Shown here: positions 8,494 through 17,462 of the stretch, one piece after another | Layout of the letters: each line of letters opens with the position of its first letter | Position numbering within the stretch: the first letter of the stretch is position 1 | NCBI GenBank assembly: GCA_964433875.1 | Contig: CAYSSO010000005.1 | Location: 1-64,000, forward strand | Source of the DNA: Athalassotoga sp964433875 | Lineage (GTDB): Bacteria > Thermotogota > Thermotogae > Mesoaciditogales > Mesoaciditogaceae | Reading direction: 5' to 3' | Length of the DNA stretch: 64,000 bases | Made by a program: the position numbers and the translations under genes | Notes under the pieces: model-generated | Database searches by the model: none | What the model was told of the DNA's origin: nothing | What the model saw: only the letters and a program-made list of their open reading frames with translations

Positions 8494-9725
8494 GAAAATC
8501 GCCTCTTTGCATCTTCAATCGCCTCTGCAAGGACATCTATATCTGATTTTTCGTTGTATATGTAAAAACTTGCCCTTGCCGTCGCCATGAACTCCACATT
8601 TAGAGATCTTAAAATTGGCTGGGCACAGTGATGGCCGCTTCTTATTGCCACTCCATTTGCGTCCAGGATCGAAGCAACATCGTGTGGATGAATGCCTTTG
8701 ATGTTGAATGAAAGGATTCCACCTCTTTTTTCGAGGTCTTTGGGACCGTAGAGTATTATTCGATCTACAGGACTTAACTTTTCGTAGGCGTAGGCAAGTA
8801 AATTCCTTTCGTGTTCCAAAATCCTTTCCATTCCTATTTTTTCCAAATACCTTATAGCCGCGGCAAGCCCTATAGCGCCTTCCACATTAGGAGTTCCTGC
8901 CTCGTATCTGTCCGGTGCACAGGCAAAGGTAGTTGAATCGTTTTTTACCTCGTCTATCATCCCGCCGCCTGTGAGGAATGGCTTTAGATTTTCAATGATT
9001 GATTTCTTCACGTAAAGCACGCCTATTCCCATCGGGGCAAGCATTTTGTGCCCCGAGAAGGAAAGAAAGTCCGCGTCTATTTTTTTTACGTCTACCGGCA
9101 TCGACGGAACTGATTGGGCTCCATCCACGACAAAGACCGATCCTGCTTTGTGGGCTATGTAACCTATCTCTTCGACGGGATTTATAACACCGAATGAATT
9201 CGTCATTCCGGCGCAGGCGACTATCTTTGTTTTTGAAGTTACATATCGCTTTACCATATCGATATCGATAGTCCCATCTTCGCGTAGCGGCACCACTTTG
9301 AAATTTGCCTTTTTTCTTAAGGCGAGTTGTTGCCATGGAACGAAGTCGCTATGATGCTCGCCTGTCATCACCACAATCTCGTCGCCTTCCGACACGTTTG
9401 CGTCTCCCCACCCATAGGCTACTGTGTTTATCGACTCCGTCGTTCCGGATGTGAATATTATCTCATCGAAATCCGCATTTATGAATTTTGCAACCTCTTT
9501 TCTCGCATCCTTGTAAGCGATCGTTGTTTTCTCGCCAAGATAGTGAGCACTTCTTGAAACATTCGCGTTGGTGAACTTATAGAAATCTGCCACCGCATTT
9601 ATAACCTCAAATGGTTTTTGAGTTGTGGCCGCATTGTCGAGATAGACGAGTTTTTTCCCGTTGGGTAAAATAGTTGAAAGAATTGGAAAATCGTTTTTTA
9701 TCTCAGATCCTAACTGATATTGCAT
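8490..9725 (-). CDS. sufS: SufS-type cysteine desulfurase
   Basis: A PLP enzyme that removes sulfur from cysteine and passes it as a persulfide to SufU. The PLP lysine is in SFSGHKMLAP and the catalytic cysteine in RSGHHCAQP, typical of group II desulfurases. The frame extends further upstream, but the ATG at 9723-9725 (MQYQLG) is chosen because GAGGAG precedes it at normal distance. It overlaps the sufD end by 23 bases, so translation is coupled. Confidence 0.95.
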   Translation of the reverse strand: MQYQLGSEIKNDFPILSTILPNGKKLVYLDNAATTQKPFEVINAVADFYKFTNANVSRSAHYLGEKTTIAYKDARKEVAKFINADFDEIIFTSGTTESINTVAYGWGDANVSEGDEIVVMTGEHHSDFVPWQQLALRKKANFKVVPLREDGTIDIDMVKRYVTSKTKIVACAGMTNSFGVINPVEEIGYIAHKAGSVFVVDGAQSVPSMPVDVKKIDADFLSFSGHKMLAPMGIGVLYVKKSIIENLKPFLTGGGMIDEVKNDSTTFACAPDRYEAGTPNVEGAIGLAAAIRYLEKIGMERILEHERNLLAYAYEKLSPVDRIILYGPKDLEKRGGILSFNIKGIHPHDVASILDANGVAIRSGHHCAQPILRSLNVEFMATARASFYIYNEKSDIDVLAEAIEDAKRRFS

Positions 9726-10848
9726 TTTCGATCTCCTCTTTGAGATTGGCATTGTCAGGAGGGATCTCATTTATAACAGGTTCGAAAATGCCCGACACTA
9801 TCAACCTTATCGCGGATCTTTCATCGAGCCCTCTTGACATTAGATAGTATAACTTATCTTCATCTATATTTCCAACAGAGGCTCCATGTTTTGCGATCAC
9901 ATCGTTGTTATCAACGTAGAGTGAAGGGATAGAATCGGATCGGGCCTTATTCGAAAGGCTGATCGTGTTGCTTCTTTCTTCTGAATCGGCTCCGGCGGCC
10001 GTGTTCTTTATCTCTATATTTCCCCTGACGACTGAGTATCCTTCATCTCCGAGAGATCCCTTCGTTTCTATTCTTCCGTACGTAGATCTTCCGAAATGGT
10101 TTATAGAATTCCTTAAATCTATCCTTTCTTTTCCCCGAGCAAAATAGACGGTTTTAAAGGTTACCTTTGAGAAATCTCCGTTTAGATTTGCCGTGTGATC
10201 TATGGCCGTCTTTTGACCTCCAAATATGACGTCGTAAACTTCCAGATTTGCGTTTTCCTCGAGGTTATATAAACTCGAAGAAAGTACGAGATCCGTCTTT
10301 GGGCTTATTATAACGTTGAAGATTTTCAATTTCGATCCAGCCTTGAGAAGAAATTTTGAAGCCGAGTTCAGAAAATTTCCCTCTCCTTTGTACGATCTTA
10401 CCATTATGGCCGATGAATTTTCTTCTAAAATCAGGCCGGAATTTTCTATTACAGTGCCGTTGTTTTTCAAATCATACTCGAGATCTATCTTTTCCTTTTT
10501 ATCGATTTTTTTAAAGATACCGCTGTTGAAAAAGATAAGGGCCATCATCACGAATTTCGGATCGACGCCATCGAATCTCTTCGTTATAAAATCCCTTAAT
10601 TCGGTTTTTAGAGCATCTTGTGTAAAGAGTATATCTCTCTTCTTGACGAAATTTCCCGAGTACCTTTTGATGGGATACTTTTTGAATTCCGAAAGTTCAA
10701 GCCTTTTCCATACCGGAAACCCATAGGAAGCATAATCAGAGATGAGATCGTAGAACGATTCATCTTTGTTTGGTATGTCGTCCAGTCCATAATCTTCTTT
10801 TACTGTAAAACTTTGCCTTTTGGGCTCTACTCTTGTAAACATGACCAT
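9703..10848 (-). CDS. sufD: Fe-S assembly protein SufD
   Basis: Partner of SufB in the SufBC2D scaffold. It has the family beta-helix core and the C-terminal SufBD signature, with the conserved histidine in KHGASVGNID and the helix YYLMSRGLDE. The length of 381 aa is normal. The start is the ATG of TGATG that overlaps the sufB stop; a GTG one codon earlier is an alternative. It is more divergent from SufB than in many bacteria, but the order C-B-D supports the call. Confidence 0.9.
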   Translation of the reverse strand: MVMFTRVEPKRQSFTVKEDYGLDDIPNKDESFYDLISDYASYGFPVWKRLELSEFKKYPIKRYSGNFVKKRDILFTQDALKTELRDFITKRFDGVDPKFVMMALIFFNSGIFKKIDKKEKIDLEYDLKNNGTVIENSGLILEENSSAIMVRSYKGEGNFLNSASKFLLKAGSKLKIFNVIISPKTDLVLSSSLYNLEENANLEVYDVIFGGQKTAIDHTANLNGDFSKVTFKTVYFARGKERIDLRNSINHFGRSTYGRIETKGSLGDEGYSVVRGNIEIKNTAAGADSEERSNTISLSNKARSDSIPSLYVDNNDVIAKHGASVGNIDEDKLYYLMSRGLDERSAIRLIVSGIFEPVINEIPPDNANLKEEIENAISVRI

Positions 10849-12197
10849 CACCCTATCTTCGAATTGAAATGCATGTCTATTATTCTGTTGAATTCTACCG
10901 CGTATTCAAAAGGCAATTGCTTTATAAACGGATCAAGGAATCCCCTGACTATGAGCGCCTTTGCATCATCTTCTGTAAGTCCCCTGCTCATGAGGTAATA
11001 TATTTGATCCTCATTTATTTTACCAACGTAAGCCTCATGGCCTATCTCCGACTGGTTGTTCATGACTTCTATTATTGGGAGAGTATCAGACTTTGAGATG
11101 TTGTCAACCATTAAGGCGGAACAATCTACAGAAGATTTTGAATGAATCGCGGACTCAGATACCCTTACAAGTCCTCTGTAAAAGGCATACCCTCCACCAA
11201 AACTTATGCTTCTCGAATCAACCTTTGAGGAGGTGTAAGGGGCAAAGTGAAAGACCTTTGTTCCGGTGTCGAGATGCTGGCCCGGCCCCGCATAGGTTAT
11301 AGTTGTGTACTCTACCCTCGCGCCTTTGCCTTTAAGTATACTCGAAGGGTATAGCATGGTCTTGGCCGATCCCATAGTTCCTGATATCCATATTATAGAG
11401 CCGTCTTTGTCAACGGAAGCGCGTTTTGTGTTGAGATTGTAGGTATTTTTTGCCCAGTTCTCTATCGTCGAGAATTTAACAGTTGCACCTTCTCCAACGT
11501 ATATTTCGACGGCCCCGGCGTGTAAGTTACTTATCGAGTAATTCTGGCCCGAGCATCCTTCTATGAATTCCAATTTTGATCCCTTGCCAACCACTATGAG
11601 CGTGTGTTCAAATTGGCCCATCCCGGGGGATCCCATCAGGTAATACGACTGTATCGGCATTGGAACATTTACATTTGGTGGCACATATATAAAGGTTCCT
11701 CCGCTCCATACGGCACCGTGAAGGGCGGCAAATTTGTGGTCGTTGGGCGGGATAAGGCGCATGAAGTATTTTTTAACAAGATCTGGATATTCTCTGACGG
11801 CTGTCCCCATCTCGAGGAAGATAACGCCGAGTTTTTTTAGGGACTCTTTCATGTTGTGGTATACCATTTCGGAGTCGTATTGCGCGCCGACGCCTGCAAG
11901 GGCCTCCCTTTCCGCCTGGGGTATTCCGAGTTTTTCGAAGTTTTCTCTTATATCTTCTGGAACGTCTTCCCACGATCTTTCATTTTGAGCGCCAGGTCTT
12001 ACGTAATTGACTATCGAATTGAGGTCAAGGGCCGATATATCAACGCCAAAGTTCGGGTTAGGCCTATTTAAAAAGTATTCGAGAGATTTCATTCTTATCT
12101 CTTTCATCCACGAAGGCTCATTTTTTGATTCCGATATCTCTTCTATGATCCTCCTATTTAGGCCTGGTTCTGTTTTCGAAAGCGTATTTTTTGTCAT
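10848..12197 (-). CDS. sufB: Fe-S assembly scaffold SufB
   Basis: Core scaffold on which nascent Fe-S clusters form, acting with SufC and SufD. The 449 residues show the SufB hallmarks: YDSEMVYHNMKE near residue 105, GSPGMGQFEHT, and the C-terminal SVDCSALMVDN whose cysteine corresponds to the essential E. coli Cys405. The start overlaps the sufC stop by 4 bases. Confidence 0.97.
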   Translation of the reverse strand: MTKNTLSKTEPGLNRRIIEEISESKNEPSWMKEIRMKSLEYFLNRPNPNFGVDISALDLNSIVNYVRPGAQNERSWEDVPEDIRENFEKLGIPQAEREALAGVGAQYDSEMVYHNMKESLKKLGVIFLEMGTAVREYPDLVKKYFMRLIPPNDHKFAALHGAVWSGGTFIYVPPNVNVPMPIQSYYLMGSPGMGQFEHTLIVVGKGSKLEFIEGCSGQNYSISNLHAGAVEIYVGEGATVKFSTIENWAKNTYNLNTKRASVDKDGSIIWISGTMGSAKTMLYPSSILKGKGARVEYTTITYAGPGQHLDTGTKVFHFAPYTSSKVDSRSISFGGGYAFYRGLVRVSESAIHSKSSVDCSALMVDNISKSDTLPIIEVMNNQSEIGHEAYVGKINEDQIYYLMSRGLTEDDAKALIVRGFLDPFIKQLPFEYAVEFNRIIDMHFNSKIG

Positions 12198-12931
12198 ATT
12201 CTCACTTCCTCATAACCGTTTCTTTCGAGTTCCTCGGCGAGTTCTATTCCACCGGTTTTGACTATACGCCCGTCTATAAAGATGTGTACGAATTTTGGCT
12301 TTACATAGTCTAAGATTCTTTTGTAATGCGTTACGAGCACAACGGCCATACCGTTCTTAGACGTATTGTTTATTCCTTCTGATACTATTCTTAAAGCGTC
12401 TATATCAAGGCCGGAATCCGTCTCATCGAGCAACGCTATCTTTGGATTTAGTGCGCTCAATTGAAGAATCTCTGACTTTTTCCTTTCTCCTCCCGAGAAG
12501 CCGAGATTAACGTATCTTTTTAGAAAATCGTGATCCATCTTAAGAGAATCGGCGATCTTTACCATCATGTCCCCAAATTCGAGGACGCTCATCTTTTTTT
12601 CAGGATGCACCTTTTCATAGGCAAGGCGTAAAAAGTTCATGAAAGTTACGCCCGATATTTCTTCGGGATACTGAAATGATTGGAATATGCCAAGTCTTGC
12701 CCTTTCATCGACGCTTAAGTTGAGTATGCTTTTACCTTCGAACAAAATGTCTCCGGATGTTACTTTGTATTTTGGATTTCCCATAATGACATTTATAAGG
12801 GTAGTCTTACCGGCACCGTTAGGTCCCATGATCGCGTGAATTTCATCCTTATTCACATCAAGGTTGACTCCCTTGATCACTTCCTTTTCGCCAACTGACG
12901 CGTGAAGATCGATAATCTTGATTAATTCCAT
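12194..12931 (-). CDS. sufC: Fe-S assembly ATPase SufC
   Basis: ABC-type ATPase that drives SufBD. Walker A GPNGAGKTT is near residue 37, the signature is NLGFSGGERKK near 145, and Walker B is IALLDETDSGLD. These are typical of SufC (245 aa), which has no membrane partner. It is the first gene of the operon, with GGGAGG about 7 bases before the ATG. Confidence 0.97.
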   Translation of the reverse strand: MELIKIIDLHASVGEKEVIKGVNLDVNKDEIHAIMGPNGAGKTTLINVIMGNPKYKVTSGDILFEGKSILNLSVDERARLGIFQSFQYPEEISGVTFMNFLRLAYEKVHPEKKMSVLEFGDMMVKIADSLKMDHDFLKRYVNLGFSGGERKKSEILQLSALNPKIALLDETDSGLDIDALRIVSEGINNTSKNGMAVVLVTHYKRILDYVKPKFVHIFIDGRIVKTGGIELAEELERNGYEEVRI

Positions 12932-12973
12932 ATTAAGCCTCCCTGTAAATCTATACCTTTTTAGTCCAAATTA

Positions 12974-13002
12974 ATTTTACCACTATTTAGAAATAAAAGC
13001 AA
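12974..13002 (-). promoter_or_regulatory. Promoter of the suf operon
   Basis: Read on the minus strand: -35 TTGCTT (13002-12997), a 17-base spacer, then TAAAAT (12979-12974) with a TG two bases before it (extended -10). The start point would be near 12967, about 36 bases before sufC. It lies back to back with the padR promoter region. Confidence 0.6.
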
Positions 13003-13020
13003 GAAAAGCCTTTTAAAAAA

Positions 13021-13043
13021 TGGTAAAATATAAGGGTAAAATA
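13021..13043 (+). promoter_or_regulatory. Extended -10 promoter and direct repeat upstream of padR
   Basis: TGGTAAAAT at 13021-13029 is an extended -10 element without a good -35. GGTAAAATA occurs twice (13022-13030 and 13035-13043). The same TGGTAAAAT string also lies in inverted orientation at 12974-12982 in the suf promoter. The repeats could be a PadR operator or just two overlapping -10 elements. Confidence 0.45.
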
Positions 13044-13061
13044 CAATTAACGGAGGTTAAA

Positions 13062-13442
13062 ATGCGTCGAGGACACGGTTTTGGAAGAAGACATGGTATG
13101 AGAGTAAGGTTCATAGGACCTTTTTTGCTTCTTGCCCTTTATAAAGAGCCATCTTATGGATACCAATTGATGGATAAATTAAAAGAATTTGGCTTTGAAG
13201 AATATTTACCGGATCAAACTGCAATTTATAAGATGCTTAGGAACCTGGAAGAAAAGGGTTTAATAACCTCGAAATGGGACACGACCGGTTCTGGGCCTGC
13301 GCGTCACGTCTACGAGATAACACCGGCGGGAATTGAGACCCTCGATATTCTTGCCTCGGAGATAAAGGACAATATCCAAATTTACAAAAATTTTCTTGAA
13401 ATATTCGAGAATATTAGAAAGGCAGATGAAATGGATAATTGA
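13062..13442 (+). CDS. PadR-family transcriptional regulator
   Basis: A 126-residue winged-helix repressor. After a Gly/Arg/His-rich start comes the PadR core FLLLALYKEPSYGYQLMD and the recognition region PDQTAIYKMLRNLEEKGLI, then a dimerising helix. ATG 13062 is chosen because CGGAGG lies 6 bases before it; an upstream TTG frame has no such site. Its stop overlaps the MFS start, a regulator-exporter pair typical of PadR systems that sense the exported compound. The Arg/His-rich N-terminus is unusual and could contact DNA or bind metal. Confidence 0.88.
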   Translation: MRRGHGFGRRHGMRVRFIGPFLLLALYKEPSYGYQLMDKLKEFGFEEYLPDQTAIYKMLRNLEEKGLITSKWDTTGSGPARHVYEITPAGIETLDILASEIKDNIQIYKNFLEIFENIRKADEMDN

Positions 13443-14647
13443 AAAAAATTGAATGGTTGAACCGCAATCTCGCTCTTTTGATGATGGGCCGTTTTTTGAG
13501 GAGCATGGCCCAGGGATTTTTGATAATAATAGTCGCAATTTACCTTTCCAAATTGGGCTTTTCTGGCGTTCAAATAGGCTTTATTTTCACGGTTACGATA
13601 ATTGTTTCTCTACTTTTTGCAATTTTAGTCGGCTTTTTCGCCGATAAGTACGGAAGAAAACTCGTCATAATAGTTATGACTGCCATAAGCGCCATCAGCG
13701 CTGCTTGCTTTCTCTTTACGACTAATTATTACATTTTAATGGCACTCATCGCCGCCGGAACGATAGGACGTGGGGGAGGGGCTGGCAGCGGCGGGGCATT
13801 TGGTCCCTTTTATCCTGCGGAACAGGCTTTGATAAGCGAAAGCGTTAAGCCAGTCTTCAGAAATCATGCCTTTAGTTACCTTTCGATCTTTGGAACGTTA
13901 GGTAGTGCCGCAGGATCTATTTTGGCGCTTATACCTTCTTACTACGATAATCTATTTAACCTCGGGTGGCGCGGAAGTTATCTTTTTTTAATGGCTTTAG
14001 CGTCTGCCATATACGTTGTCATGATCTTTTTAACCATTCCTATAGAAGAGAACAAAAACAGGCCGAAAAGAGCCGGCACATTTAAAATTTCATGGGGTCT
14101 TGTTGGCAAACTCTCGATAACAAATGCTTTGAATGGATTTGGGATAGGATTTTTAGGTCCCATACTTGTTTACTGGTTTTTCATAAGATACGGCGCAAAT
14201 AGCGCCTCTATTGGAATTCTCTACACCGTGATCAATATCATGGCGGTAATTCCATTTTTAATAGCGCCATTTCTCGCTAAAATATGGGGATCGGTTAAGA
14301 CTATAGTTATTACAAGGCTTTTCGGTGTTGCATCGCTTGTTTTGATGGCCTTTATGCCAACCTTCTTGCTCGCAAGTCTCTTCTTTGCGATAAGGATGAT
14401 GGTAATCGCGATAGGGAATCCTCTCCGCCAGTCTTTTGTGATGGGCCAGGCAAAGAGCGAAGAAAGAGCAACTGTTGCGTCTTTAAGTAATCTTCCACAG
14501 CAAATAACTTCCTCTTTTGGACCTGCAATAGGGGGATATCTTATAGATCTCTCGATGGTTGAAATGCCAATGCTTATCGCGGCGGCATTTCAATTTTTAA
14601 ATGCCGTGTTTTACTGGAAGTTTTTCAAAGGATCGAATGAAGAATAA
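13439..14647 (+). CDS. MFS transporter, probable drug or metabolite exporter
   Basis: A 402-residue inner-membrane protein with about 12 hydrophobic segments and the MFS loop 2-3 motif GFFADKYGRK near residue 65. The substrate cannot be read from sequence. A Gly-rich stretch (RGGGAGSGGAFGPF near 117) lies where antiporters have motif C-like glycines. The TTG start overlaps the padR stop by 4 bases, so it is presumably controlled by PadR. It is followed by a hairpin terminator. Confidence 0.88.
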   Translation: MKKIEWLNRNLALLMMGRFLRSMAQGFLIIIVAIYLSKLGFSGVQIGFIFTVTIIVSLLFAILVGFFADKYGRKLVIIVMTAISAISAACFLFTTNYYILMALIAAGTIGRGGGAGSGGAFGPFYPAEQALISESVKPVFRNHAFSYLSIFGTLGSAAGSILALIPSYYDNLFNLGWRGSYLFLMALASAIYVVMIFLTIPIEENKNRPKRAGTFKISWGLVGKLSITNALNGFGIGFLGPILVYWFFIRYGANSASIGILYTVINIMAVIPFLIAPFLAKIWGSVKTIVITRLFGVASLVLMAFMPTFLLASLFFAIRMMVIAIGNPLRQSFVMGQAKSEERATVASLSNLPQQITSSFGPAIGGYLIDLSMVEMPMLIAAAFQFLNAVFYWKFFKGSNEE

Positions 14648-14671
14648 GCGGGCCTTTCAGCCCGCGTTTTT
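14648..14671 (+). terminator. Terminator after the MFS gene, overlapping the oppF 3' end
   Basis: Stem GCGGGC (14648-14653) with GCCCGC (14660-14665), 6-base loop, then GTTTTT. The oppF stop codon (minus strand, 14657-14659) lies in the loop, so the hairpin is shared by the convergent genes. Only the plus strand has a T run. Confidence 0.75.
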
Positions 14672-15658
14672 GTACAGTATGCATCTTACAAAATGATCTT
14701 CTGCGATCTTGACCATATCGGGTACTCTTTCTTTACATTCAGGTTTTGCAAAGGGACATCTCGGCTCAAACGGACATCCCGGAGGTAGGTTCGTCAGATC
14801 TGGCACCTCTCCTCCAACATCCACCTTCTCCGGCTCTAACCCCGATTCCGGCTTTGGTGCCGCCTTCTTCAACAATTGCGTGTAAGGATGCTTTGGATCG
14901 TTTATCACATCGTCCGATGGTCCTATTTCAACTAAATGACCCGCGTACATTATCGCTATCCTGTCGGACATGTAATGTGCCCCTGCGAGATCATGCGTTA
15001 TGAAAAGATATGATACCCCTTCTTTTTCTTTCAATTCCAACATCTGGTTCATTATATCAAGCCTTATCGAAACGTCCAACATCGACGTTGGCTCATCTGC
15101 AAGTATCAGTTGAGGCTGAACTGCTATCGCACGTGCTATTCCTACCCTTTGCCTTTGCCCTCCAGAAAGTTCGTATGGAAGTTTATCGTATATCTGCTTT
15201 GGAGGAATAAGGCCGGCCTCTTCGAGTATTGCCAGGACCCTGTCTTTTATCTTGTCTTTTTCGACGATTCTGTGTATCTTCAATGGCCTTGTAAGGGCGT
15301 ATCCGACAGTGTGTAAAGGGTTGAGAGATGAGAATGGGTCTTGAAAGATCATCTGAACATGCTTTCTGTAATTTACAAGTTCCTTATGCTTCATCCTCAA
15401 AGGTGTTTCCTGGCCATTCAAAAAGATCTTTCCACCTGTCGGCTCATAAAGCCTTACTATGACTCTTGCAACTGTCGTCTTCCCGCTTCCGGATTCTCCT
15501 ACAAGCCCGAGAACCTCTTTTTCTCTTATCTGAAAATCTATCCCGTTTATCGCATGAACTATCCTTGTCCTTCCGATACTGCCTATCCTGAATTCTTTTA
15601 CAAGATTTTTTACTTCTATAACGTTTTTTGCCGTTTTTTGCCCTGTCTCCATCTGCAT
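14657..15658 (-). CDS. oppF: Oligopeptide-type ABC transporter ATPase (OppF-like)
   Basis: Cytoplasmic ATPase of a peptide or oligosaccharide importer. Walker A is GESGSGKTT, the signature ELSGGQRQRVGIARA, Walker B LILADEPTSMLD, and the OppF C-terminal zone PPGCPFEPRCPFA carries the Cys residues seen in this family. ATG 15658 (MQMETG) is chosen because it overlaps the oppD stop (TGATG); the frame extends 8 codons further without support. It is last in the oppBCDF operon. Confidence 0.92.
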   Translation of the reverse strand: MQMETGQKTAKNVIEVKNLVKEFRIGSIGRTRIVHAINGIDFQIREKEVLGLVGESGSGKTTVARVIVRLYEPTGGKIFLNGQETPLRMKHKELVNYRKHVQMIFQDPFSSLNPLHTVGYALTRPLKIHRIVEKDKIKDRVLAILEEAGLIPPKQIYDKLPYELSGGQRQRVGIARAIAVQPQLILADEPTSMLDVSIRLDIMNQMLELKEKEGVSYLFITHDLAGAHYMSDRIAIMYAGHLVEIGPSDDVINDPKHPYTQLLKKAAPKPESGLEPEKVDVGGEVPDLTNLPPGCPFEPRCPFAKPECKERVPDMVKIAEDHFVRCILYKNAG

Positions 15659-16623
15659 CACTTCCCGTCGTAGAGATGACACGCGACAAAGTGTTCACTC
15701 TCTATTTCTACAAGTTTCGGATTCTCGACATCGCACACTCCATTTATCCTCTTTTCACATCTCGGATAAAATGGACATCCTTTTATATCGCTCGAGAGAT
15801 CCGGAGGCCTCCCGGCTATTCCGTGGAGTTTTTGCCTTTTCCCAACCAGAGGCGGGAACGAGTGCATAAGGCCGTAAGTGTAAGGGTGCAAAGGCTTAGC
15901 GTATAATTTTTCCGATGGCGCCTTTTCTATTATCTGGCCTGCGTACATTATCGCAATAGAATCTGAAATTTCGACAAGTAAAGACAGATCATGGGTTATG
16001 AAAATTATCGCAAATCCCAATTTCCTTCTTAATTCGTCGATCTCTTGAAGTATCCTCCTTTGGACGACAACGTCCAGCGCCGTAGTCGGCTCGTCCATTA
16101 TCACTAATTTGGGATTTAGGGCAAGCGCCATCGCTATGACAACCCTTTGCTTCATTCCCCCGGACAACTGATGCGGATACGCGTCTAAGTATTTGGATGA
16201 AACGTTGACAAGATTTAGCAATTCTTTCGCACGCTTTTCAAGTTCGCCTTCCGTCATGTTGACATGGTACTTTATCGAATTGTATATCTGTGTCCTTACC
16301 TTTAAGACCGGATTTAGAACATTCATCGAGGCCTGAAAGACCATCGAGAACTCCTTCCATCTCATCTTTCTCAGACTCTCATCGTCAACTTTCATCAAAT
16401 CTGTACCGTTGAATTCTATCGATCCTGAAAAAATCTTTCCGGGCGGCATAAGCAACCTTATCACTCCAAAAGCGAGTGTGGACTTTCCACATCCAGATTC
16501 TCCCGCTATACCAAGAAATTCTCCCTGATTTAATTCAAAAGACACATTCCTTACTGCCCATGTCTTGAAGTTGGTGAATTCATATCCAGCATTTAAGTCT
16601 TTAACTTTAAGTAATGCGCTCAT
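15658..16623 (-). CDS. oppD: Oligopeptide-type ABC transporter ATPase (OppD-like)
   Basis: A 321-residue ATPase with Walker A GESGCGKST near residue 40, signature QLSGGMKQRVVIAMA, Walker B LVIMDEPTTALD and the OppD C-terminal Cys-containing tail KGCPFYPRCEKR. It pairs with OppF on the inner face of the membrane. It begins one base after the oppC stop and overlaps the oppF start. Confidence 0.93.
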   Translation of the reverse strand: MSALLKVKDLNAGYEFTNFKTWAVRNVSFELNQGEFLGIAGESGCGKSTLAFGVIRLLMPPGKIFSGSIEFNGTDLMKVDDESLRKMRWKEFSMVFQASMNVLNPVLKVRTQIYNSIKYHVNMTEGELEKRAKELLNLVNVSSKYLDAYPHQLSGGMKQRVVIAMALALNPKLVIMDEPTTALDVVVQRRILQEIDELRRKLGFAIIFITHDLSLLVEISDSIAIMYAGQIIEKAPSEKLYAKPLHPYTYGLMHSFPPLVGKRQKLHGIAGRPPDLSSDIKGCPFYPRCEKRINGVCDVENPKLVEIESEHFVACHLYDGK

Positions 16624-16624
16624 C

Positions 16625-17461
16625 TTATCGCTTCCTCAACCTTGGATTCGTTAACTCATCGACTGCAAAGTTCATAAGAGCAAAGGACATTCCGAGCAAC
16701 GCTATGAGCAATCCTGGTACTGCCGCCCATTCCCACAGTCCAAAGAGTAGAGCCTGATTGTTTTGTGCCCAGTAAAGAATAGTTCCCCATGATATCGCGC
16801 TTGAATCGCCGAGACCTAAAAATTCAAGTCCTGCTTCACTCAAAACCGCATAGACGGCTGCACCAAAGAAGTTTGCCACTATAAGGCTTAGCATGTTTGG
16901 AAAGATATCTGAAAAGATTATGTGTGCCGAACTCTCACCCGTCACCACAGAGGCCTTGATGTAATCCCTATTTTTCAAGGTTAAGACCTGCGATCTTAAG
17001 GTTCTCGCTCCCCAGGCCCATCCCGTCAAAGATATGACAAAAATTATCGTCCACACACCTTTTACGACTATGAAAGCGCTTATTATGATTATGAGCGGGA
17101 GACCTGGAATAACAAGGAAAATATTTGTGATGGTCATTAAAATATCATCTGTAAGCCCCCCGAGATATCCAGAGGTTAAACCCATTATGACCGAGACAGC
17201 AGTTGCTATGCCTCCGGTTATAAGGCCAACTATCAGGGACAATCTTGTGCCCCATATAACCTGAGAGAGTATATCTTGACCGACGGCAGTTGTACCGAGC
17301 CAGTGTTTCCAACTTGGCCCTTGAAGCGGAGTGAATGCCATCGAATTTGGAGAATAAGGGGCTATCCATGGAGCAAAGATCGCAAGTACCACGAAGAAAA
17401 GAAAGATTATAACCCCTATTGCCGATTTTCTATTTTTGAAAAAAAGTTTTACGTAATTCAC
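16625..17461 (-). CDS. oppC: ABC transporter permease (OppC-like)
   Basis: Inner-membrane permease with about six segments, an N-terminal OppC-type region (NRKSAIGVIIFLFF) and the binding-protein-dependent loop VTGESSAHIIFSDIFPN near residue 195. The GTG at 17461 is preferred because GGTGGTGA precedes it by 5-6 bases right after the oppB stop. An ATG at 17503 would overlap oppB by 41 bases and has no ribosome-binding site. Confidence 0.9.
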   Translation of the reverse strand: MNYVKLFFKNRKSAIGVIIFLFFVVLAIFAPWIAPYSPNSMAFTPLQGPSWKHWLGTTAVGQDILSQVIWGTRLSLIVGLITGGIATAVSVIMGLTSGYLGGLTDDILMTITNIFLVIPGLPLIIIISAFIVVKGVWTIIFVISLTGWAWGARTLRSQVLTLKNRDYIKASVVTGESSAHIIFSDIFPNMLSLIVANFFGAAVYAVLSEAGLEFLGLGDSSAISWGTILYWAQNNQALLFGLWEWAAVPGLLIALLGMSFALMNFAVDELTNPRLRKR

Positions 17462-17462
17462 A

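Noticed and set aside
13020..13061. Upstream TTG start for padR giving a 140-residue protein
   Set aside because: The region is promoter-like and the ATG at 13062 has a clear CGGAGG site.
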